A stretch of 64,000 nucleotides of DNA from Pseudoalteromonas spongiae UST010723-006 (lineage in GTDB: Bacteria; Pseudomonadota; Gammaproteobacteria; Enterobacterales; Alteromonadaceae): the NCBI RefSeq assembly GCF_000238255.3, contig NZ_CP011039.1, positions 731,001 through 795,000 on the forward strand, in the 5' to 3' direction. The notes beneath the pieces were generated by a model. The model worked only from the letters and a program-made list of their open reading frames with translations. It was not told where the DNA came from and did not search any database. The position numbers and the translations under genes are program-made. Shown one piece after another: positions 55,952 to 64,000 of this stretch (position 1 is the first letter of the stretch; every line of letters starts with the position of its first letter).

Positions 55952-57139
55952 ATGTTTACGTCTAAGTATAAAAATATTAGTTCCCCAACCAAAGCTGCGT
56001 TTTTTGTCAGCTGTGTGTTGTTAGGGCCGATGGCCTTGACGGGTTGTGGAAAGGAAGAAGTTGTGCAACAAGCGCCAGCACCAGCGGTCTCGGTTTATAC
56101 TGTTAATAATGACCAAGTTGGCACTTATCGTGAGTTTACTGCGCGCACCGAAGCGTCGAAAGAAGCGGATATTACAACCCGTGTGCAAGGTGAATTAATA
56201 GAGCGAAAATTTGTTGAAGGCTCTGAAGTTAAAAAAGGCGATTTACTGCTAAAAATTGATCCTAGCGAATACGAGGCGTTTTTAGCGCAATCTGATGCGG
56301 ACCTAAAATCAAAAATAGCTGGTGCAGCAGGTGCTGCCCGCGATTTAAAACGTGGTAGAGAAGTCGCTGATAAAGGCTTTATTTCACAATCTGATTTAGA
56401 CAAGCTAATTACCAATGCTGCGCAGACGCAAGCAGCGGTAAAAGCGGGCGAAGCGGCACTTAAAAAAGCTAAATTGGATTTAAGTTACACTGAAATAGTA
56501 GCGCCGTTTGATGGGAAAATCGGTCGCGTAAATATTGATGTAGGTAATATTGTAAGCCCGCAAAGTGGCGTGCTAGCAAACATCACCTCAACGGACCCTA
56601 TCTATGTTAATTTTTCGGTTGAAGAGGCACTTTATACTACCTACTTACAAGAACACCGAAATATCGAAAGTCCTGATCAAGTACCTCTCGATTTAAAAAT
56701 TCGTTTACCGAATAACAGCGAATATGCCGAGGCTGGTGTGCTAGATTTTGCCGACACAAAAATAGACCGCAACACCGGCACGGTTGAGCTAAGAGCCTCT
56801 TTCCCAAATCCAGATGGTATTGTATTACCTGGGTTATTTGTAAAGCTGATTGCTGAGAGCAAAAATAAATCGTCAATGGCGTTAGTGCCACAAGCTGCGG
56901 TACAAGAAAATCAGCAAGGTAAGTTCTTATTAGTGGTTGATGACAACAACAAAGTGAGCACGCGACATGTAGATTTAGGTCGTCGCATTAATGCTATGTG
57001 GGTCGTTAACTCGGGCATTGAAGCGGGTGAGCGCATTATTATTGAAGGGCTGCAAAAAGTGCGCCCAGGTGTTGAAGTAAACCCAGTTGAAAAAAATGTT
57101 GATACGGTAACCGGTGTTATCACAAACAGCGCAGAATAG
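55952..57139 (+). CDS. RND efflux periplasmic adaptor, lipoprotein (AcrA/MexA-like)
   Basis: AGGGAGAG precedes the ATG at 55952 (the frame opens at a GTG six codons before it). Lipobox ALTGC gives an acylated Cys. Then come the lipoyl half-motif ADITTRVQGELIERKFVEGSEVKKGDLLLKIDP, an alpha-helical hairpin (about 95-150), the second half YTEIVAPFDGKIGRVNIDVG, and barrel domains ending EAGERIIIEGLQKVRPGVEV. It is closer to classic AcrA/MexA/TriA-type adaptors than the one at 50256. The pump gene follows 9 bp later. No dedicated regulator or outer-membrane factor gene is adjacent, so it may use a shared TolC-type channel. Confidence 0.92.
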   Translation: MFTSKYKNISSPTKAAFFVSCVLLGPMALTGCGKEEVVQQAPAPAVSVYTVNNDQVGTYREFTARTEASKEADITTRVQGELIERKFVEGSEVKKGDLLLKIDPSEYEAFLAQSDADLKSKIAGAAGAARDLKRGREVADKGFISQSDLDKLITNAAQTQAAVKAGEAALKKAKLDLSYTEIVAPFDGKIGRVNIDVGNIVSPQSGVLANITSTDPIYVNFSVEEALYTTYLQEHRNIESPDQVPLDLKIRLPNNSEYAEAGVLDFADTKIDRNTGTVELRASFPNPDGIVLPGLFVKLIAESKNKSSMALVPQAAVQENQQGKFLLVVDDNNKVSTRHVDLGRRINAMWVVNSGIEAGERIIIEGLQKVRPGVEVNPVEKNVDTVTGVITNSAE

Positions 57140-57148
57140 GGGGCGTAA

Positions 57149-60100
57149 ATGATTAGTAAAACGTTTATTAATCGGCCCAAATTTGCGCTGGTTATTTCAA
57201 TTGTAATTACCTTAGCTGGCTTAATTTCGTTGTATTTGTTGCCAGTGAATATGTACCCTCAAATTACGCCACCACAAATACAGGTGACTGCTGTATACCC
57301 AGGGGCGAGTGCTCAGGTTGTTGAGGAGTCGGTGATCCGGCCCATTGAAGAGCAAATCAATGGGGTGGAAGATATGCTGTATATCGAATCCACGGCCGCT
57401 AATAACGGTACTGCTAGCATTACCGTTTACTTTAAAGTTGGTACTGACGATGATATGGCGCAAGTGAATGTGCAAAACCGCGTTGCACTTGCCGAAGCTG
57501 GCTTACCTGAAGAAGTAAAACGTCAAGGCGTTGTTGTGCGCAAACAATCCAGTAATATGTTATTGGGTGTGACGCTTTACAGCACGCAAGAAAATCTTGA
57601 TGAAATCTTCCTAAGTAACTATGCCACAAACTATTTAACAGAGCCTCTAGGGCGTATTCCGGGTGTGGCAAACGCTGAAGTAATGGGTGAAAAAACCTAT
57701 TCAATGCGTATTTGGTTAAATCCAAACAAAATGTCGTCGCTTGGTGTCACTGTGGCGGATGTGCAAAATGCATTACGAGAGCAAAACTTAATCGTTGCTG
57801 CGGGTAAGTTAGGCGCCAGTCCCGCTCCGAAAAATCAGCAGTTTGAATATTCCATTCAGGCACGCGGTCGCCTAAAAACCCCAGATGAATTTGGCGATAC
57901 CATTATTAGAGCTACAAACGATGGTGATTTTATTCGTTTGTCGGATATTGGTCGCATTGAATTGGGTTCTAAAGATTACGCGTTTACTGCCAAATTAAAT
58001 GGTGAAGATACTGCGTTTTTAGTTATTTATCAGCTGCCAGATGCTAACGCGACTGAAGTGGCTGCGAATGTGAAAAAACAAATGGAAATTCTCTCTGAGC
58101 GTTTTCCTGATGGCCTTCACTACAGCATGCCTTACGATACAACTGAATTTATTAACCGCTCGATAGAAGAAGTAGTGGTAACGCTTTATCAAGCAGTTGC
58201 GCTGGTAATTTTAGTGGTATTTTTATTCCTCCAAAATTGGCGTGCAACGTTAATTCCGTCAGTAGCAATTCCTGTGTCGTTGGTTGGTACGTTCGCCTTT
58301 ATGATGTTGATGGGTTATTCAATCAATACCATTACCTTGTTTGGCTTGGTACTGGCTATCGGTATTGTGGTAGATGACGCCATTGTTGTTATTGAAAACG
58401 TTGAACGTATTTTAAAAGAAGAAAAGCTGCCAATTAAAGAAGCGGTAAGTAAAGCCATGGAGCAGGTTTCAGGGCCAATTATCGCGACAACTCTAGTACT
58501 GCTTGCGGTGTTTGTGCCAGTTGGATTTATGCCAGGTATCACCGGTGAGCTTTATAAGCAGTTTTCAGTAACAATTTCATTTGCTGTACTTATTTCATCG
58601 ATTAACGCATTAACGTTAAGCCCAGCACTGTGTACTTTGTTACTAAGTGAAAAAGCAATGAAACCAATTAAATGGTTAGCACCTGTAGAAAAAGGCATCA
58701 TTTCTTCTACTTCTAAATATTCATCGATGGTCGGTTGGTTGTTAAAACGCTCAGCGCGTGTAGGTTTAGTAACAGTATTGTTATTCGCTGCAACAGGTTG
58801 GTTAACCAAAGCGGTTCCTACCGCGTTTGTACCTGCGGAAGATCAAGGCTTTTTGTTTGTTGATGTGCAATTACCAGATGCAGCAGCTAGCGGCCGTACT
58901 GCGGAGGTAATGGCGAAAGTAAGCGAAACCATCTTAGCTGACCCTGCAGTAACCGATATTATTACCGTATCGGGTATTTCATTGCTTGGTGGCCCTGGTT
59001 CAAATAATGGCCTTGGCGTAATTGTGCTGAAAGACTGGGAAGATCGAACTGCGCCAGAACTTGGCTTACAGCAAGTGATCCCACGATTAATGGGACAGAT
59101 GTTTGCAATGCCAGATGCGCAAATTTTTGTCTTTAATCCACCGCCAATTCCAGGTTTAGGTACGAGTTCAGGTTTTGAATTTAGATTGCTAGATAGCGAA
59201 GGGCGAGCGCCTGCTGATTTAGCGCAGGTGATGAACGGCTTAATTTACGAGGCTAACCAGCGTCCTGAATTAACTAGCGTATTTAGTACTTTCCGCGCTA
59301 ATGTGCCGCAGTATTTCTTAGAAATTGACCGTGATAAAGCCAAAGCGCAAGGTGTGGCGTTAAGCGATGTGTTTGTGACTTTACAAGCGCAACTTGGTTC
59401 GTTGTACATTAATGACTTTAACCAATTTGGTCGTACTTATCAGGTTGTTATTCAAGCCGAAACTGAGTTTCGTAAAGATCCGTCTGACTTAAATAACTAC
59501 TATGTACGTGCTAGCAGTGGTGAAATGGTACCGCTAACGACACTTGCGAGTCTTGAACCAATTTTGGGCCCGACTAGCGTAAATCACTTCAACCTATATC
59601 GCAGTGCAAGCATCACAGGTCAACCTGCGCCGGGTTACTCAAGTGGTGAAGCAATTAAGGTGATGCAAGAATTATCTGCGCAATTACCAACAGGCTACGT
59701 TTATGATTGGGCAGGGCAAACGAAACAAGAAATTCAAGCTGGTAACTTAGCGCCATTACTATTTGGTTTAGCGATTATCTTTGTTTACTTATTCTTGGTT
59801 GCACAGTACGAAAGCTGGACCATTCCGTTTGCGGTAATTGCAGCCGTGCCGTTAGCGATATTTGGTGCGATGAGTGCGCTTTATACGGTTGGAATGGCAA
59901 ACAATATTTATGCGCAGGTGGGCTTAATACTCTTGATTGGTTTATCCACTAAGACCGCCATTCTAATTGTCGAATTTGCGATGGAACAACGCGCAGCGGG
60001 ACACAGTATTTTTGAATCGGCACTGAATGCTGCAAGGTTGCGTTTTAGAGCAGTATTGATGACGGCACTGTCGTTTGTACTTGGGGTTTTACCACTAGTA

Positions 60101-60262
60101 TTTGCAACCGGTGCAGGTGCGGGTAGCCGTGTTAGTTTAGGTTTAACCGTACTGGCTGGTATGTTGGCTGCGACTATTTTTGGTACTTTGTTAATTCCAA
60201 TATTCTATGCGTTAATTCAAAGTATGCGTGAAAAGGTGAAAGCAAAGCTGGCACATGAGTAA
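57149..60262 (+). CDS. RND multidrug efflux pump (HAE1, AcrB/MexB-like)
   Basis: The 1037-residue permease matches AcrB-type pumps: TM1 near 12-30 with LPVNMYPQITPPQIQVTAVYPGAS, the NAR/porter loop, RND motif GLVLAIGIVVDDAIVVIENVERI (the Asp-Asp proton relay), ITGELYKQFSVTISFAVLISS, the second loop, and the conserved C-terminal LIGLSTKTAILIVEFA. FVFNPPPIPGLGTSSGFEFRL is a typical access-pocket stretch. Both proton-relay acids are present, unlike the pump at 46919. It forms an operon with its adaptor and ends at a strong terminator. Drugs and bile-like detergents are the usual substrates of the family; the actual ones are unknown. Confidence 0.95.
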   Translation: MISKTFINRPKFALVISIVITLAGLISLYLLPVNMYPQITPPQIQVTAVYPGASAQVVEESVIRPIEEQINGVEDMLYIESTAANNGTASITVYFKVGTDDDMAQVNVQNRVALAEAGLPEEVKRQGVVVRKQSSNMLLGVTLYSTQENLDEIFLSNYATNYLTEPLGRIPGVANAEVMGEKTYSMRIWLNPNKMSSLGVTVADVQNALREQNLIVAAGKLGASPAPKNQQFEYSIQARGRLKTPDEFGDTIIRATNDGDFIRLSDIGRIELGSKDYAFTAKLNGEDTAFLVIYQLPDANATEVAANVKKQMEILSERFPDGLHYSMPYDTTEFINRSIEEVVVTLYQAVALVILVVFLFLQNWRATLIPSVAIPVSLVGTFAFMMLMGYSINTITLFGLVLAIGIVVDDAIVVIENVERILKEEKLPIKEAVSKAMEQVSGPIIATTLVLLAVFVPVGFMPGITGELYKQFSVTISFAVLISSINALTLSPALCTLLLSEKAMKPIKWLAPVEKGIISSTSKYSSMVGWLLKRSARVGLVTVLLFAATGWLTKAVPTAFVPAEDQGFLFVDVQLPDAAASGRTAEVMAKVSETILADPAVTDIITVSGISLLGGPGSNNGLGVIVLKDWEDRTAPELGLQQVIPRLMGQMFAMPDAQIFVFNPPPIPGLGTSSGFEFRLLDSEGRAPADLAQVMNGLIYEANQRPELTSVFSTFRANVPQYFLEIDRDKAKAQGVALSDVFVTLQAQLGSLYINDFNQFGRTYQVVIQAETEFRKDPSDLNNYYVRASSGEMVPLTTLASLEPILGPTSVNHFNLYRSASITGQPAPGYSSGEAIKVMQELSAQLPTGYVYDWAGQTKQEIQAGNLAPLLFGLAIIFVYLFLVAQYESWTIPFAVIAAVPLAIFGAMSALYTVGMANNIYAQVGLILLIGLSTKTAILIVEFAMEQRAAGHSIFESALNAARLRFRAVLMTALSFVLGVLPLVFATGAGAGSRVSLGLTVLAGMLAATIFGTLLIPIFYALIQSMREKVKAKLAHE

Positions 60263-60338
60263 CAGTTGCACAGGAAGGCCTGCTATTAGCTGGATTTTAG
60301 GCTAACAGTCGGTCACCTGCGTTAAAATCACAAAATAT

Positions 60339-60368
60339 AAGGCAAAGAAGCACTTCTTTGCCTTTTTT
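60339..60368 (+). terminator. Rho-independent terminator of the second RND operon
   Basis: AAGGCAAAGAAG and CTTCTTTGCCTT, a 12-bp stem with a two-base loop followed by TTTT. Confidence 0.92.
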
Positions 60369-60407
60369 GTTTTGATATAATTATCAAAAAATGCGAAGAG
60401 TCGAGTT

Positions 60408-60722
60408 ATGAGCAACCAAGAGCACCTGTGGACAATTGAAGAAGCGACTAATCACGCGTATGAAGTGTTTCTTGAATTGGCGCCAGACAACTTGTCTGAA
60501 CAAGATATTGTTGAGTTTAATCAATATCGTGAAGATTTAGGCTTTATTGAAGAAAGTGAGCCGGATGAGTCTTGGCAAGAATTTACCGAATTTGAAATTG
60601 AACCAGAGCTGTATATTCAAGTGCTGGTGGGATTAGAGTTTGAAAACCAAGATGTGTTATTTGCGCGCATTTTAATTAGCCGTGATAAAGCAGCGCCCTT
60701 TGTTCACGTATTGTGGAAGTAG
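60408..60722 (+). CDS. yciU: YciU/DUF440 family protein (putative dsDNA mimic)
   Basis: The 104-residue acidic protein matches DUF440: EEATNHAYEVFLELAPDNLSEQD, QYREDLGFIEE, DESWQEFTEFEIEPELYIQV and the end FARILISRDKAAPFVHVLWK. Homologue HI1450 of Haemophilus was proposed to mimic double-stranded DNA through its acidic surface; that role is carried over by family only. The net charge is strongly negative, as expected. It is a single gene between a terminator and a DUF481 gene. It has GAG near the ATG. Confidence 0.88.
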   Translation: MSNQEHLWTIEEATNHAYEVFLELAPDNLSEQDIVEFNQYREDLGFIEESEPDESWQEFTEFEIEPELYIQVLVGLEFENQDVLFARILISRDKAAPFVHVLWK

Positions 60723-60780
60723 TTCTTTTTATAAAACTGGTTTTTTAGCTTAGGTGGATTGAGAGTTAGAGTAGTATTAA

Positions 60781-61578
60781 ATGCGTTGGATTGTGTTTTT
60801 TTATTGTGTTCTTTTTTGTTCTAAATTACTCGCTGCGGATCCGGATCCGTTTGAAGACTTTGCCATTTATGGCGAAACCCCAAGTGACGAAAGGTATGAG
60901 CAAAATAAAGGGCGACTGTTATTTGGTGACTTAGAGCTGGGCTTTATTGTAACGACTGGTAACACTAATACTGCTAGTGCAAAACTCAAAACTAACATCA
61001 TGCAAGATCTCAATAATTGGCGCAACCAATTGAAGTTTGATTCCTTGGTAAAAAAAGATAACGATAATGACGAAGGCGATGAGCTGTCTGCCACGCGTTA
61101 TTTTACTTCATTGCAAAGTAACTACTTACTTGAAGACAAAAATAACTCACTGTTTTTATACGGTGATTATGAATTTGATAGATTTAGTGGTATCGAAAAG
61201 CAAGCGAGCTTTGTTGCTGGTTACGGTTGGCGCTTTTTAGAAAATCGTAAAGACAGCATTGATTTAGATGTTGGTCCTGGGGTTAATTATCAGGTCAGTG
61301 AAACCGATGAATCGGATTTAGGTTACTTGCTGCGATTAGCTTTGCAGTGGGAGCGAATCGTAAGTAAACGCACGCGCTTTAATCAGGATATTAGTGCGGA
61401 GCATTCGTTAAGTGGGTTAAACTCCCGCATCAAATCTGAGACGTCATTGGTGAGCCAAATTAGCGGTGCACTTAGTCTTAAATTTTCTTATTTATATCGT
61501 TACAACACCATGCCTGAAGAAGGCAAACGCAATTACGACGCTGAAACCAGTGCAACTTTTGTTTTTAGCTTCAACTAA
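60781..61578 (+). CDS. DUF481 outer-membrane beta-barrel protein
   Basis: The signal peptide MRWIVFFYCVLFCSKLLAA is followed by an acidic linker and then LELGFIVTTGNTNTASAKLK, the DUF481 hallmark (TGN-T repeat at the first strand). Alternating beta-strands such as LFLYGDYEFDRFSGIEKQA and VGPGVNYQVSETDESD follow, ending FVFSFN. It resembles the salt-induced YdiY family of E. coli. It probably forms a barrel in the outer membrane. Length 265. A small membrane protein gene follows 12 bp later and may be co-transcribed. Function is unknown. Confidence 0.85.
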   Translation: MRWIVFFYCVLFCSKLLAADPDPFEDFAIYGETPSDERYEQNKGRLLFGDLELGFIVTTGNTNTASAKLKTNIMQDLNNWRNQLKFDSLVKKDNDNDEGDELSATRYFTSLQSNYLLEDKNNSLFLYGDYEFDRFSGIEKQASFVAGYGWRFLENRKDSIDLDVGPGVNYQVSETDESDLGYLLRLALQWERIVSKRTRFNQDISAEHSLSGLNSRIKSETSLVSQISGALSLKFSYLYRYNTMPEEGKRNYDAETSATFVFSFN

Positions 61579-61590
61579 CTTGGAATATTA

Positions 61591-62019
61591 ATGACCTATT
61601 CTCATAAACAAATCGCCTGGGCTATTTTACTGCTGCTTTCGTGGATTTTTTCATTTACCTTATTAGCGGTTTACTTAATTGGCCCGATTACAGGTTTGCT
61701 GATTTTTTCAGGTTTTGTGGTGCTGGTGGCATTTTTATTTCATGGCATGACAGTCACCGTAAAAGATAACACAATAAAATGGGGTTTTGCTTTTGGCTGG
61801 TTTGGTCAAACTTTACCTTTGTCAGAGGTTGTTTCGTATCAGGCTGTGGAGAATTCATGGCGACATGGCATTGGTTTACGCATTAGCCATGATGGGTTTG
61901 TGTATTCAGCCCACGGTTTTAAGGCGGTTGAATTAGTGCTGCAGGATGAAACAAAAATTAGGCTTGGTACAAACGATCAAGCTGGCTTAATCGCCGCATT
62001 AGATAAGCAAAAAAAATAG
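61591..62019 (+). CDS. Small membrane protein with a PH-like domain
   Basis: Two hydrophobic helices, about 7-30 (IAWAILLLLSWIFSFTLLAV) and 33-53, are followed by a soluble beta-rich part (about 55-142) with TVTVKDNTIKWGF, LSEVVSYQAVENSWRHGIGL and a C-terminal LGTNDQAGLIAALDKQKK. This resembles the PH-like (YdbS/YdbT-like) cytoplasmic module attached to a TM hairpin, but the match is loose. It starts 12 bp after the DUF481 gene, so one operon is likely. Function is unknown. Confidence 0.72.
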   Translation: MTYSHKQIAWAILLLLSWIFSFTLLAVYLIGPITGLLIFSGFVVLVAFLFHGMTVTVKDNTIKWGFAFGWFGQTLPLSEVVSYQAVENSWRHGIGLRISHDGFVYSAHGFKAVELVLQDETKIRLGTNDQAGLIAALDKQKK

Positions 62020-62041
62020 CGCCCTAAAGCGCTATTTTTTA
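62012..62041. terminator. Bidirectional terminator between the PH-like gene and slyD
   Basis: AAAAATAGCGC (62012-62022) and GCGCTATTTTT (62029-62039) with a CCTAAA loop, and T-runs on both strands. It overlaps the end of the membrane-protein gene and serves the convergent slyD. Confidence 0.9.
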
Positions 62042-62057
62042 TTGTCAGAGCTGTAAA

Positions 62058-62576
62058 TTAACAACAGCCGCCATTTTCATCATGTTTGTGATCGTGGTGT
62101 GAACCACAGCCTCCTTCACCATGAACATGGCCATGTGCCAATTCTTCTTCTGTCGCGTCACGTACTTCAAGTACTTCAACATCAAATGTTAAATCAATAC
62201 CAGAAAGCGGGTGGTTGCCATCAACAATCACATCGTCTTCTTGAATATCGATAATTACAACAGTTTGCTCACCGTCATCGGTCGTTGCGCGAAATTGCAT
62301 GCCTACTTCAATATCCATACCGTCAAACATTGACTTAGGTACTGCTTGCATCAAACCGTCGTGACGCTCGCCATAGCCATCTTTTGCTGCAACTTCTACA
62401 GTAAAGGTATCGCCAGCTTGTTTATCAATAAGCGCATTTTCAAGACCTGGAATTAAAAAACCCGAACCAATGATGAATTCTAGTGGCTCGTTATCAAATG
62501 AGCTGTCGATGGCATTGTTGTCTTTGTCCATTACTGAGTAATGAAGCTTTACTACTTTTTGCTGTGCAATTTTCAT
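62058..62576 (-). CDS. slyD: FKBP-type peptidyl-prolyl isomerase SlyD
   Basis: The frame opens 12 codons earlier (62612), but ATG 62576 follows AGGT and gives the usual MKIAQQKVVKLHYSVMD start. The FKBP domain includes PLEFIIGSGFLIPGLENALIDK and the inserted IF chaperone flap (about 75-125) with PKSMFDGMDIEVGMQF; conserved HPLSGIDLTFDVEVLEVRDATEEELAHGHVHG follows. The C-terminal tail (HVHGEGGCGSHHDHKHDENGGCC) is a His/Cys nickel-binding tail as in E. coli SlyD, which serves hydrogenase nickel supply and folding. Length 172. ygfZ is divergent in function but co-directional, starting just upstream on the minus strand. Confidence 0.94.
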   Translation of the reverse strand: MKIAQQKVVKLHYSVMDKDNNAIDSSFDNEPLEFIIGSGFLIPGLENALIDKQAGDTFTVEVAAKDGYGERHDGLMQAVPKSMFDGMDIEVGMQFRATTDDGEQTVVIIDIQEDDVIVDGNHPLSGIDLTFDVEVLEVRDATEEELAHGHVHGEGGCGSHHDHKHDENGGCC

Positions 62577-62583
62577 ATTAAAC

Positions 62584-63486
62584 CTAATCTTCAAGTGTGT
62601 AAGGAAGAGCACTCACGCTAAGGCGTGACTCTTCAAGATCTTTAACGCGCAACTGAGCTTGCTCAGATGTGTCGTTTGGCAGTACCGCTTGAATATATGT
62701 GCCTTCATCGGTAACCGCTGTGTTAATTATTTTACCGGCTCTACGCCAGTTTTCACCAAGCTGAACTTCAACGTCGCTTGCTGTTTCAATGTTTTGTTCG
62801 GCGGCAAATAAGCTGTACATTGCACGCTTGTTTTTGCCTAGGTATTTCATGCGCGCGACCGTTTCTTGGCCTGTATAACAGCCTTTATTAAAACTAATTC
62901 CACCAATCGCTTGTAGATTGACCATCTGCGGAACAAACTCATCGAGTGTTTCAGCATTTAGGCGCGGCAATCCGGCTTTAATATTAGCTGCAAGCCATGC
63001 ATTTTCATTATTTGTAAGTGTAATTTTGCCTTCAAGTTCAGCCAGTTTTTCTGTTTCAATAACAAGTTGCACTAAGCCTTCGGCTAGCTTTAGCGCATAA
63101 CCTAATTCAAATTGCACTAAATTGTGGCTGGTAAATGAAATCGCCAATGCAGACTCAATTTCACTAGTGGTTTGCGCTGTTACACCAAGGCTAATTAGCT
63201 GCTCGCTTACGGCAAATTCTACTTTTGAAAAAACACCGTATTTTTTTAGCTCGGTAAAGCTTTGCTCTGCTTCAATGTCACTTGCTAACATCAAGTAAGC
63301 GTCGTTTGCCGCAATTAGCTTATGTACTGACCAAAGTTTACCTTTTGCATTGCAATGCCCTGACCATAAAAAGGTCGTGTCGTTTAATAAATTAAGATCT
63401 TGTGTAACTTGTCCGTGCAGGTAAGACTTGCGGTCTTGTCCGCTAATTTGAATGATTTTTTCTGAAATGCGAGAAGCGACTATCAT
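62584..63486 (-). CDS. ygfZ: tRNA-modifying/Fe-S repair protein YgfZ
   Basis: A folate-binding protein related to the aminomethyltransferase GcvT that supports Fe-S cluster proteins and tRNA thiomethylation in E. coli. The invariant motif KGCYTGQE is intact (FNKGCYTGQETVARMKYLGKNKRAM) with its Cys. The N-terminal SRISEKIIQISGQDRKSYLHGQVTQDL and the PRLNAETLDEFVPQMVNL segment match YgfZ. Length 300 (E. coli 326). It precedes slyD by 7 bp on the same strand and is divergent from sdhE, the arrangement seen in enterics. Confidence 0.94.
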   Translation of the reverse strand: MIVASRISEKIIQISGQDRKSYLHGQVTQDLNLLNDTTFLWSGHCNAKGKLWSVHKLIAANDAYLMLASDIEAEQSFTELKKYGVFSKVEFAVSEQLISLGVTAQTTSEIESALAISFTSHNLVQFELGYALKLAEGLVQLVIETEKLAELEGKITLTNNENAWLAANIKAGLPRLNAETLDEFVPQMVNLQAIGGISFNKGCYTGQETVARMKYLGKNKRAMYSLFAAEQNIETASDVEVQLGENWRRAGKIINTAVTDEGTYIQAVLPNDTSEQAQLRVKDLEESRLSVSALPYTLED

Positions 63487-63592
63487 AATACCCTACCACT
63501 GAAAATTAATGCCTTGATTTTAACTTAGATTCCTGATGATTGCATGCTTAGCTTTTGCTACTATTAAGATGCGTGAATTAACGAGGTATAAA

Positions 63593-63844
63593 ATGAGCAA
63601 TTTAGATAGCAAGGCTAAATTACGTTGGGCGTGTCGACGCGGTATGTTGGAACTTGATGTGTTGCTAAGACCATTTGTTGATGAAGCTTACGACGCATTA
63701 ACAGATAATGACAAAGCAATTTTTCAACGTTTACTAGCAGCCGATGACCCTGATTTATTTGCTTGGTTTATGGGGCATGAAAAATGTGAAGACGCTGAGC
63801 TAGATTACATGGTTAAAACGATTTTAAATCGTGTCCGCGTATAG
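63593..63844 (+). CDS. sdhE: Succinate dehydrogenase assembly factor SdhE (YgfY)
   Basis: SdhE attaches FAD to SdhA. The frame is open from 63536, but ATG 63593 follows ACGAGGT and gives the standard length of 83 aa. The FAD-transfer motif RRGMLELDVLLRPF begins at Arg15, and DLFAWFMGH follows, with a helical-bundle acidic fold. It is divergent from ygfZ, as in E. coli. The next gene, ygfX, appears to start inside its last codons. Confidence 0.96.
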   Translation: MSNLDSKAKLRWACRRGMLELDVLLRPFVDEAYDALTDNDKAIFQRLLAADDPDLFAWFMGHEKCEDAELDYMVKTILNRVRV

Positions 63845-64000
63845 GTTATACGTCGCAAAATCTAACATTGTGCCGAGTGTTTATCTCGGCATTAACTTGC
63901 CTATTTTTTTCTTTGCTTTACTCCCCGCTGAAGATATTCTCTCCGCTCTACTTGTTTTAGTATTTCTTGTGCTGGTTAGTATTATCTGCTTTTTTAAGCT
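63831..64000 (+). CDS. ygfX: YgfX-like protein, N-terminal part (truncated by window end)
   Basis: A GTG at 63831 overlaps the end of sdhE by 14 bases and opens a frame reading SAYRLYVAKSNIVPSV, then two hydrophobic stretches (LPIFFFALLPA and LSALLVLVFLVLVSIICFF). The first hydrophobic part and the basic N-terminus fit YgfX (CptA), which follows sdhE in the conserved order and is a two-TM membrane protein. Only the first 56 codons are in the window, and the start is uncertain. Confidence 0.55.
   Translation, partial: MSAYRLYVAKSNIVPSVYLGINLPIFFFALLPAEDILSALLVLVFLVLVSIICFFK

Noticed and set aside
58315..58809. Minus-strand frames opposite the second RND pump
   Set aside because: Shadow frames without a ribosome site or family resemblance.

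Overview
The window looks like a piece of chromosome from a marine gammaproteobacterium of the Alteromonadales, most likely Pseudoalteromonas or a close relative. The base composition is AT-rich. Core genes are close to their E. coli homologues, and several enteric neighbourhoods are conserved: fldB/xerD-dsbC-recJ-prfB-lysS, srmB/trmN (yfiC) and ygfZ/sdhE-ygfX. This assignment is an inference from protein resemblance and gene order; no rRNA or tRNA gene was seen.

Layout. Bases 1-152 are the 3' end of rpoH with its terminator. About 200-18,235 is an accessory island between rpoH and rdgC, with long intergenic spaces, many unrecognised proteins and dispersed repeats. It holds a two-gene unit of unknown function, a membrane protein whose 3' end is an 11-copy heptanucleotide repeat, lipoproteins, a PstS-like/porin pair, a response regulator-GGDEF protein next to two orphan solute-binding proteins, a 494-aa protein distantly similar to the first gene of the island, and three gene+attC-like units that look like integron gene cassettes without an integrase. 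A family of short repeats (called R here) with AATGACCG-type inverted ends lies between most of these units, and a second repeat (R3) occurs in inverted orientation near the two ends of the island.

From 18,236 on the region is mostly core: rdgC; a divergent histidine kinase and single-domain response regulator; the threonine operon (leader peptide, attenuator, thrABC); ung; a DUF3545 protein; tal-pgi; yaaA; a membrane diguanylate cyclase with a TPR-like secreted protein; a GH63 (YgjK-type) glycosidase; ada; srmB divergent from trmN; fldB divergent from xerD-dsbC-recJ-prfB-lysS, with the RF2 programmed frameshift intact; and an HDOD protein.

46,919-60,262 is an envelope and efflux block. A TetR regulator with three matching operator sequences lies beside an RND adaptor/pump pair. 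Next come a phospholipase D-type lipoprotein, lrgAB-like genes, a crotonase, and a second RND adaptor/pump pair. The window ends with yciU, a DUF481 outer-membrane protein, a small membrane protein, slyD, ygfZ, sdhE and the start of ygfX.

The most unusual part is the island. It contains a probable HEPN-motif gene inside a cassette whose reconstituted attC core pairs perfectly. Two cassette ends lie exactly 11 nt before the same 13-bp sequence. A heptamer repeat can switch the tail of a membrane protein.
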